In this document: piece after piece, positions 1 to 5,116 of the stretch | How the letters are laid out: every line of letters starts with the position of its first letter | How positions within the stretch are numbered: the first letter of the stretch is position 1 | From: DAOUEG01 sp964589285 | GTDB lineage: Bacteria > Chloroflexota > Dehalococcoidia > Dehalococcoidales > RBG-16-60-22 | Direction: 5' to 3' | DNA length: 10,821 bases | Assembly (NCBI GenBank): GCA_964589285.1 | Contig: CAZPSP010000089.1 | Coordinates: 1 to 10,821, forward strand | Notes under the pieces: generated by a model | What the model was told of the DNA's origin: nothing | Seen by the model: the letters and a program-made list of their open reading frames with translations, nothing else | Database searches by the model: none | Position numbers and translations under genes: made by a program

Positions 1-395
1 CCGGTTGCGTCATCAAGGGGAGAGTAGAGAATTCCGTGCTCGCTCCAGGCGTCAGGGTAGAGGAAGGCGCCGTCGTCAGGGATTCTGTTTTGATGACAGG
101 CTCTTCCGTCGGCGAAGGGAGCCTTGTCGACGGTTGCCTGATCGGGGAAGACGTTCGTGTTGAAAAGTTCTGCATCCTCGGTTCCAGGGGCGCCGCCGCC
201 GGAAAGACCGGTAACCTGGCAAGACCTGGGGACAGGGCAACGGCGCCCCGGCCGACGGTGATCGGGTCCGGCAGCACCGTCCTACCTGACCGGGTTTCCG
301 GTAACTGCATTGTCATCCGGAAAGATTCCAGGGTTACGAGTTCCGGGGAAAAGGAGGAACTGGCCCATGCTGGAAACGGTTTACGTACTTCTTGA
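1..395 (+). CDS. glgC: Glucose-1-phosphate adenylyltransferase (ADP-glucose pyrophosphorylase), C-terminal part only
   Basis: The 5' end lies outside the window; about 130 C-terminal residues are visible, with the first full codon at base 3. They form the hexapeptide-type repeats of a left-handed beta helix: segments such as VENSVLAPGVRVEEGAVV, RDSVLMTGSSVGEGSLV and DGCLIGEDVRVEKFCILG are typical of the GlgC C-terminus. A later TVIGSGSTVLPDRVSGNCIV segment matches the usual last coil. In the family this domain follows the N-terminal nucleotidyltransferase domain and takes part in oligomerisation and allosteric control; the enzyme makes ADP-glucose from glucose-1-phosphate and ATP for glycogen synthesis. 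The tail after the helix (SSGEKEELAHAGNGLRTS) looks unconserved. The end of the gene carries the ribosome binding site and first codons of the next gene. GlgD-like or other sugar nucleotidyltransferases share this helix, so the exact substrate cannot be confirmed without the catalytic half. Confidence 0.8.
   Translation, partial: GCVIKGRVENSVLAPGVRVEEGAVVRDSVLMTGSSVGEGSLVDGCLIGEDVRVEKFCILGSRGAAAGKTGNLARPGDRATAPRPTVIGSGSTVLPDRVSGNCIVIRKDSRVTSSGEKEELAHAGNGLRTS
353..358 (+). promoter_or_regulatory. Ribosome binding site that fixes the start of the RAM-domain gene
   Basis: A GGAGGA sequence lies 8 bases before the ATG at 367 and inside the 3' end of the glgC-like gene. It selects ATG 367 over the upstream in-frame ATG at 310, which has no comparable site and would add 19 residues that do not resemble the family. 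Its position inside the upstream gene suggests translational coupling. Confidence 0.75.
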
Positions 396-648
396 CATCG
401 TCCACGCGGACGCATCAGCGGCGGCTCGCCGGATCCGGGAAATCCCCGGAGTGACCGCCGCGGATGTGCTGGAAGGTCCTCCTGATATCCATATCATTAT
501 CCAGGCCGCGGACCGCAAGGAAGCCGCGGGGTGCCTGATGCGCCTGCTCGATCTGGTAGACGGCATCACCGAAGATATCAAAGTTCTGCCGGTGCGCTCG
601 GCAGCCCCAGCCGGAATCGAACGGCAGCCGGCCGGCATTACGAACTGA
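367..648 (+). CDS. Stand-alone Lrp/AsnC ligand-binding (RAM/SMBD) domain protein
   Basis: This 93-residue protein is a single RAM-type alpha/beta domain. It begins METVYVLLDI-like (MLETVYVLLDIV), followed by a helix (ASAAARRIREIPGV), a strand pair (TAADVLEGPPDIHIIIQA), a second helix and a final strand (ITEDIKVLPV). This is the pattern of the C-terminal effector-binding and oligomerising domain of Lrp/AsnC regulators. The N-terminal helix-turn-helix is absent and there is no room for one, because the start codon sits inside the preceding gene. Stand-alone RAM proteins are known in bacteria and archaea and are thought to bind amino acids or to form mixed oligomers with full-length Lrp proteins; the ligand here is unknown. 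The gene overlaps glgC by 29 bp in another frame and is probably co-transcribed with it. The last 15 or so residues (after VLPVRS) look disordered and are probably not part of the fold. Confidence 0.8.
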   Translation: MLETVYVLLDIVHADASAAARRIREIPGVTAADVLEGPPDIHIIIQAADRKEAAGCLMRLLDLVDGITEDIKVLPVRSAAPAGIERQPAGITN

Positions 649-677
649 GTTACCAGGGGATTCATTACCTCACTCAG
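645..677. repeat. Weak inverted repeat in the convergent gap between the RAM-domain gene and baeRF3
   Basis: CTGAGT (645-650) and ACTCAG (672-677) form a 6-bp stem with a 21-base loop over the stop codon of the + strand gene and the 44-bp gap before the baeRF3 stop. It could fold in transcripts from either side. The loop is long and no T-run follows on either strand, so it is a poor candidate for an intrinsic terminator. Confidence 0.2.
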
Positions 678-692
678 GCCAACCGCGATACA

Positions 693-1835
693 CTAGGCTG
701 CCTCCTTGTACCGCCGAGTGCCCGCCACAGGAGTACCGCCCGGAATTTCTCCGGCAGCAATTGCGAAGACCTCTCCATCCTCGATCAGGGTAAAAACAGA
801 GGCCAGTTCTACCAGGTCCTGCGCGTCCGGGGCCGTCTCATCCGCCAGTTCCACCTCATGGCTGTCCTCGCGGAAGATTCCCCATTGCCGCAGGTCTTTT
901 GCGATGATCAGGGTTTCGATGTTGCGGTCGTAGCCCGCCAGGACGGCGTCCCTTACATCTCCGATGCCCAGTCCGCGCGTCGCGGCCAGGCCGTAACGGT
1001 CCAGGGCGTCCATCACCGCCTTGCCGTAGAGCGGTTCAATGATCTTCCAAGCCTGGCGGCGCAGGTCGGCATCGGCCATGAGGTCCGGGTTGCCGGCAAT
1101 ACCCGGTTCGACGAGGCCGCGATAATTCCCGGCCTGCCGAAAAATTGCCTGGAGGTAGTCAACGGCGGCGAGCACCAGCGGCGCTTTTTCATCCTTCAAA
1201 ATGGGATGAAGCCCCGAATGGACCTGCTGAAAATACCGCAGGATGCCGTCCTTATCATAGTCCTCGGCCACTCCCTGCCCGTGAAAAACAGCCGGCCCGG
1301 GGCCGGTGGTATGCATCTGCTGCTGTTTTTCAGGCTCATCGTACCGCAAGGCTTCCGCGAGACTGACCGGCATGCCTTCCACCGGCACCTGCCGCTGGCT
1401 GTCACGGGTGCACTGCAGGAACCTTGCCTGGTTCTGGCTTAAAGCCAGAACGTAGAACGTACCATCCCCATGAAGCAGCGTCAACAGGGGTTTGACATAG
1501 CAGCGTTTCCCGGTCATGACCGTTCCTTTCAGGTCCAGCGGAACGCGATAGGAGCGGAACAGCCCCCGGCTGAAGAATGCCGCCAGGCCGTTGGACTGGT
1601 GCTGCCAAAAATCGTTGTTGTTCAGCAGTCCTTCGCCCGGGGCCAGCAGTTCCCGGGCTTCCGGCGCCCGCAGGCCTTCCGCAACCAGTTTATCTTCCGC
1701 CTGCCGCAGCAGGTTCTTGAACATGATACGGTTTTGCTCCGTATCTCCGGTAACGAGCGTGGGAAGATAGATGGATGCTACCGGCGGTCTGGCTGCCCGG
1801 GTCAGTTCTACCAGCGCTTTTCTTGAAAAGAACAT
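693..1835 (-). CDS. baeRF3-family protein (bacterial archaeo-eukaryotic release factor, family 3)
   Basis: The 380-residue product opens with MFFSRKALVELTRAARPPVA and then SIYLPTL, and carries further signatures I associate with baeRF3 proteins: FWQHQSNGLAAFF (76-88), YVKPLLTLL (113-121), FYVLALSQNQARF (127-139) and HGQGVAEDYDKDGILRYF (185-202), then the APLVLAAVDYL and LVEPGIAGNPD segments. The C-terminal 110 residues resemble the L7Ae-like domain of eRF1/Pelota: AVLAGYDRNIETLIIAKDL (298-314 region), DLVELASVFTLIEDGEVFAI (340-359) and a terminal GGTPVAGTRRY in the position of the usual Gly-rich end. No signal peptide or membrane segment is visible, so it is cytoplasmic. Relatives of aRF1/eRF1 act in peptide release and ribosome rescue; for baeRF3 a role in translation stress or ribosome rescue is a published proposal from comparative genomics, not a demonstrated activity. 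ATG 1835 is preceded by GGGAGGA at good spacing. The gene stands alone, divergent from the CheB-CheR gene and convergent with the RAM-domain gene. Confidence 0.75.
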   Translation of the reverse strand: MFFSRKALVELTRAARPPVASIYLPTLVTGDTEQNRIMFKNLLRQAEDKLVAEGLRAPEARELLAPGEGLLNNNDFWQHQSNGLAAFFSRGLFRSYRVPLDLKGTVMTGKRCYVKPLLTLLHGDGTFYVLALSQNQARFLQCTRDSQRQVPVEGMPVSLAEALRYDEPEKQQQMHTTGPGPAVFHGQGVAEDYDKDGILRYFQQVHSGLHPILKDEKAPLVLAAVDYLQAIFRQAGNYRGLVEPGIAGNPDLMADADLRRQAWKIIEPLYGKAVMDALDRYGLAATRGLGIGDVRDAVLAGYDRNIETLIIAKDLRQWGIFREDSHEVELADETAPDAQDLVELASVFTLIEDGEVFAIAAGEIPGGTPVAGTRRYKEAA

Positions 1836-1980
1836 GGATGTCCTCCCGGCTGTTGGAGTCTGTCTTCTGAGGATACCTAACAGGCGGCCGGGGTACTATC
1901 CGTGTTGCTACATATTCGGGCTGCTGTTGGGTTTCGCAGAAAAATAATATGCGCTATTACGTCCAACCCGGTGATGTATC

Positions 1981-2010
1981 TTGACAAAAACCGGAAAGGG
2001 GTACCACAAT
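1981..2010 (+). promoter_or_regulatory. Candidate sigma-70-type promoter for the CheB-CheR-PAS gene
   Basis: A perfect -35 hexamer TTGACA (1981-1986) is followed after 18 bases by CACAAT (2005-2010), which matches 4 of 6 positions of the -10 consensus. Transcription would start near 2017 and give a leader of about 25 bases with AGAGGA just before the ATG at 2042. It lies in the 206-bp divergent gap (1836-2041). I found no convincing promoter on the other strand for baeRF3 in that gap. Confidence 0.5.
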
Positions 2011-2041
2011 GCAGTATTGCGCCCGATGATGAGAGGACAAT

Positions 2042-4978
2042 ATGGAGGAAAATACCAGGGATCGATCCGGACCTGGAGAGCAGACCGAGGCAAAAAAGAC
2101 CGGCGGTACGGGGAGAGAGGCCTCCAGGAGCCCGCGGAGGAAAAAAGCGGTAACCGGCCGGGACTTCCCCGTCATCGGCATCGGAGCTTCCGCCGGCGGT
2201 CTGGAAGCCTTCGGCAAATTTTTCTCCGCCATGCCGGCGGACACCGGCATGTCCTTCGTCCTCATCCAGCACCTGGACCCTTCTCACGTCAGCAACATGG
2301 TCAGCCTGCTCAGCCGGAGCACCGCCATGCCGGTTACCCAGGCAGGAGACGGGATGAAGCTGGAACCGGACCATGTCTACATGATCCCTCCCAACCATAT
2401 CATGACCATCACGGACCGTACGCTCCGCCTGGGTGAACAGGTTGACCGCCCCGGCATCTCTCACAACATTGACCGGTTTTTCAGCTCGCTCGCGGAAGAT
2501 ATGAAGGAGAAAGCCATCGTCGTGATATTGTCCGGCACCGGTTCGGACGGTTCCCAGGGGGCGCGGGCGGTCAAGGCGGAACTCGGCATGGTGATGGTAC
2601 AGGACCCGAACGACGCCGCGTATGACGGTATGCCGCGTTCGGCGATCAATGCGGGCGTAGCGGACATTGTTCTGCCGGCGGAACAAATGCCCGCTGAACT
2701 TGAAAAATATGTGAGGGATATTTATGGCAAGCGCCGGGTACGGCGGGAACACATCCGGACCGATGCCACAGCTATCGCTGATATCCTGGCCCTCGTCCGC
2801 GCCAAAACGAAGCGGGATTTTTCAAATTATAAGCAGTCCACCATCTACCGGCGCATCGAACGCCGGATGGGCATCAACCAGATCAGTGATACCGGCCAAT
2901 ACCTGAAATACCTCCGTGAGAACAAAGCCGAGGTGGAAGCCCTCACCAGCGACTTCCTCATCAATGTGACTTCCTTTTTCCGTGATCCCGAAGCGTTTAA
3001 CGCGCTTAAAAAGCATATCACGGAATTACTGGCGAACAAGAACGATACTGACGAAATCCGGGCCTGGGTCCCCGGCTGCTCTACCGGGGAGGAAGCCTTT
3101 TCCATCGCTATAATCATCACCGAAGCCCTGGAACAATTGAACAAATACGTCACGGTGCAGGTCTTTGGGAGCGACCTGGACGACGACGCCATCAAGCGCG
3201 CCCGACGCGGCATCTACCCGGCGTCCATCACCGACGATGTTTCCCGCGAGCGGCTGGCCCGGTTTTTTGAACCGATAGACGACCAGTTCCGAGTCAAACG
3301 GGAACTGCGTGAAAAACTCGTCTTTGCCGTGCACGATATTATTGCGGACCCTCCCTTTACCCGCATGGATATCATATCAACGCGTAACCTCCTCATCTAT
3401 TTTGAGAACGCCCTCCAGAAAAAACTTCTTCCCATGTTGAATTACTCGCTCAATCCGGGCGGGATCCTCTTCCTCGGTACTGCCGAGACCATTGGAGAAT
3501 TCGTCGATGAATTCGAAACCCTGGACCGGAGATGGAAAATCTACCGGGAAAAGAATAAAGCCAAGGAGCCTGTTTTTACCGTGTCAAACCGCCCTTTTTC
3601 AATGCGAGAACAGCAGCAGGAAGAAGCCGCCGGCCCTTCAGGCCTCGGCAAGCCTCCCACGGACCTGCCGGCCGCCAATATCCTGCTCCAGGCATTGCCT
3701 CCCTCCATTCTCATCAATGGTGATCAGCAGGTCATTTACAGCCACGGGGAAACGGGACGGTACCTCCAGCTTCCGGAAGGCAGACCGAATATGGGCGTCA
3801 TGGGAATGATACGTGCGGAGCTCCACGGCCCGCTGGCCTCCGCCATTCATGAAGCAGGTATCAAGAACAGCCGCGTCCAGAGGCAGGGGGTCCGGTTGAA
3901 ATTCAACAGCCACACAGTGCAGGTGAGGATCACAGTGGCCCCGGTTACTCCCGCCGGCACCGGCACTGATACCGGTTTCATGGTCATCACCTTCGAGGAC
4001 ATGCCGCGCTCGCCCCGGCAGAGAAGCAAGAAAGACGAGCGTGCCGCGGAACTGGAACAGGAACTCCAGTATACCCGTGAAACGCTCCGCAGCACTATTG
4101 AAGAACTGGAAACGGCTAACGAGGAACTGCGCTCGACCAATGAGGAATACCAGTCTACCAATGAAGAACTGCAATCCTCGAACGAGGAACTGGAAACATC
4201 CCGCGAAGAACTCCAATCGGTCAACGAGGAACTCGCCACCGTCAACAGCGAACTTCAACAAAAGATAGAAGACCTATCCAACCTGAACGACGATATGAAG
4301 AACCTTCTGGACAGCACCGGGGTGGCGACGATTTTCCTCGATGAAGAACTGAGACTCCAGAGGTTCACGTCCACGACGAAGGAGATCTTCAACTTCATCG
4401 ATTCCGATATCGGCCGGCCGATATCGGATATCACCCACAGGATGACGTCAAACAATCTTCAGCAACAGGCGAAGAAGGTACTGGATACCCTTGAACCCAT
4501 CCGGGAGGACATCCGCACGCGGGAAGGCAAGTGGTACACCATGCGCATACAGCCGTACCGGACCCAGGACAATGCCGTTGCCGGGGTCGGCGTCTCTTTT
4601 ATCGATATCGATGTCGAAGAACGCCTCCGTTCCACCATACTAGATACTTTTCGGCAACCGGTGCTGGTACTGAACCAGGATTTAACCGTACGCTCCGCCA
4701 ACCAGGCATTTTTCAAGACGTTCCGGGTCAGCAAGGAAGAAACGGAAAAGCAATCACTCTTCCAACTGGGTAATAGTCAATGGGACATTCCCGCCCTCAG
4801 GGAGCTCATCGAAAATGTTCTCCCACAAGATTCCGAATTCCACGACTACCTCGTTGAACACGAATTCCCGGCCATAGGCCGGCGGAAAATGCTGCTGAAC
4901 GGGCGGCGCCTTCTGTTGGATGGCGAAAGAACACAGTACATATTGCTCATCATGGATGATGTCACTGAAAAAAAGTAA
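2042..4978 (+). CDS. CheB methylesterase-CheR methyltransferase fusion with coiled coil and PAS domains
   Basis: The 978-residue protein has, in order: a basic, disordered start (1-40); a CheB methylesterase domain (about 42-225) with the triad visible as Ser50 in GIGASAGG, His77 in LIQHLD and Asp169 in SGTGSDG; a CheR domain (about 245-503) with the N-terminal helical part, VTSFFRDPEAF (309-319), the SAM-binding WVPGCSTGEEAFSIAI (342-357) and STRNLLIYFE (446-455); a PAS-like segment (about 545-652); a coiled coil (about 664-757); a PAS_10-type domain (about 755-860); and a final PAS domain (about 862-976) ending in DDVTEKK. CheR adds and CheB removes methyl groups on receptor glutamates; here neither has a receiver domain, so phosphorylation by CheA is not the expected control. 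No membrane segment is seen. The stop comes directly after the last PAS, where many relatives continue into a kinase; a separate kinase gene follows 138 bp later. ATG 2042 has AGAGGA upstream. Its methylated target is unknown. Confidence 0.9.
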   Translation: MEENTRDRSGPGEQTEAKKTGGTGREASRSPRRKKAVTGRDFPVIGIGASAGGLEAFGKFFSAMPADTGMSFVLIQHLDPSHVSNMVSLLSRSTAMPVTQAGDGMKLEPDHVYMIPPNHIMTITDRTLRLGEQVDRPGISHNIDRFFSSLAEDMKEKAIVVILSGTGSDGSQGARAVKAELGMVMVQDPNDAAYDGMPRSAINAGVADIVLPAEQMPAELEKYVRDIYGKRRVRREHIRTDATAIADILALVRAKTKRDFSNYKQSTIYRRIERRMGINQISDTGQYLKYLRENKAEVEALTSDFLINVTSFFRDPEAFNALKKHITELLANKNDTDEIRAWVPGCSTGEEAFSIAIIITEALEQLNKYVTVQVFGSDLDDDAIKRARRGIYPASITDDVSRERLARFFEPIDDQFRVKRELREKLVFAVHDIIADPPFTRMDIISTRNLLIYFENALQKKLLPMLNYSLNPGGILFLGTAETIGEFVDEFETLDRRWKIYREKNKAKEPVFTVSNRPFSMREQQQEEAAGPSGLGKPPTDLPAANILLQALPPSILINGDQQVIYSHGETGRYLQLPEGRPNMGVMGMIRAELHGPLASAIHEAGIKNSRVQRQGVRLKFNSHTVQVRITVAPVTPAGTGTDTGFMVITFEDMPRSPRQRSKKDERAAELEQELQYTRETLRSTIEELETANEELRSTNEEYQSTNEELQSSNEELETSREELQSVNEELATVNSELQQKIEDLSNLNDDMKNLLDSTGVATIFLDEELRLQRFTSTTKEIFNFIDSDIGRPISDITHRMTSNNLQQQAKKVLDTLEPIREDIRTREGKWYTMRIQPYRTQDNAVAGVGVSFIDIDVEERLRSTILDTFRQPVLVLNQDLTVRSANQAFFKTFRVSKEETEKQSLFQLGNSQWDIPALRELIENVLPQDSEFHDYLVEHEFPAIGRRKMLLNGRRLLLDGERTQYILLIMDDVTEKK
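4100..4246 (+). repeat. Seven tandem 21-base units encoding a heptad coiled coil in the CheB-CheR-PAS protein
   Basis: Residues 687-735 consist of seven consecutive seven-residue units of the pattern E-E-L-x-(S/T)-x-N (for example EELETAN, EELRSTN, EEYQSTN, EELQSSN, EELETSR, EELQSVN, EELATVN). The DNA units differ by many synonymous changes, so the repeat is kept at the protein level and is not a recent tandem duplication. The register with Leu once per heptad fits a parallel signalling helix between the methyltransferase/PAS part and the PAS_10 domain. NEEL-rich linkers of this sort are common in CheB-CheR-PAS proteins. Confidence 0.85.
4403..4428. repeat. Perfect 26-bp palindrome inside the CheB-CheR-PAS coding sequence
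   Basis: Two copies of CCGATATCGG (4404-4413 and 4418-4427), each a palindrome itself, flank CCGG (4414-4417); the outer T4403 and A4428 extend the symmetry to 26 bases. The sequence therefore contains both a direct and an inverted repeat. It codes for SDIGRPISD near residues 788-796 of the PAS_10 domain, a stretch whose protein sequence is expected to be conserved. No open reading frame is interrupted. The function, if any, is unknown. Confidence 0.9.
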
Positions 4979-5018
4979 GACCGGAACTACGGCACTAACA
5001 ATGAATGCTTTTTAGGAA

Positions 5019-5024
5019 TATAAT
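5019..5024 (+). promoter_or_regulatory. Candidate -10 element for the histidine kinase gene
   Basis: An exact TATAAT lies in the 138-bp gap before the kinase gene. There is no good -35 hexamer 16-18 bases upstream (the region reads TAACAA or similar) and no TG extension, so this is either a weak or activator-dependent promoter, or chance in an AT-rich patch. If used, it would give a leader of roughly 85 bases that contains the inverted repeat at 5055-5071. Confidence 0.3.
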
Positions 5025-5054
5025 GTGTAAATGAGTAAACTTACAGGTCCTTCA

Positions 5055-5071
5055 GGATTGCCTGCCAATCC
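5055..5071 (+). repeat. Small inverted repeat in the leader of the histidine kinase gene
   Basis: GGATTG (5055-5060) and CAATCC (5066-5071) form a 6-bp stem with a 5-base loop; after one A/A mismatch two more pairs (C5053-G5073, T5052-A5074) extend it. No T-run follows, so it is not an intrinsic terminator. It could be an RNA hairpin in the leader or processing region between the two genes, or an operator half-site pair. It does not cover the ribosome binding site at 5105-5110. Confidence 0.3.
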
Positions 5072-5104
5072 AGACTGTGATGACCACTTATCAATTGCCA
5101 CCAC

Positions 5105-5110
5105 AAGGAG
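5105..5110 (+). promoter_or_regulatory. Ribosome binding site supporting a TTG start
   Basis: AAGGAG ends 6 bases before TTG 5117. It decides for the TTG start of the kinase, since the next in-frame ATG (5159, residue 15) lacks a comparable site and would remove the start of the conserved LRSRAEQML segment. Confidence 0.7.
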
Positions 5111-5116
5111 CAGAGC

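Noticed and set aside
531..1442. Long open frame on the + strand
   Set aside because: It runs antisense through the baeRF3 gene, starts inside the RAM-domain gene, has no family-like motifs, and is explained by the codon bias of the real genes.
1926..1967. GTTGG/CCAAC and CGCA/TGCG inverted repeats in the divergent gap as a regulator site
   Set aside because: The arms are only 5 and 4 bp with long AT-rich loops, which is expected by chance in a gap of this size.
1877..2752. Open frame of 291 codons on the - strand
   Set aside because: It overlaps the CheB domain coding sequence and the divergent promoter gap; the product has a His/Arg-rich, low-pattern composition typical of antisense frames.
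3638..4261. Open frame on the - strand with repeated FLV/FFIGR-like segments that resemble membrane helices
   Set aside because: The repeats are the antisense reading of the heptad region of the CheB-CheR-PAS gene, not an independent protein.
4601..4612. 12-bp palindrome ATCGATATCGAT in the CheB-CheR-PAS gene
   Set aside because: It encodes an Ile-Asp-Ile-Asp run in a PAS domain and is short enough to follow from codon choice.
4979..5116. Frameshift or premature stop that broke a CheB-CheR-PAS-kinase fusion into two genes
   Set aside because: The first protein ends cleanly after a complete PAS domain, and the second has its own ribosome binding site and a full N-terminal region with three PAS domains before the kinase core. 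This is a two-gene arrangement and not decay.
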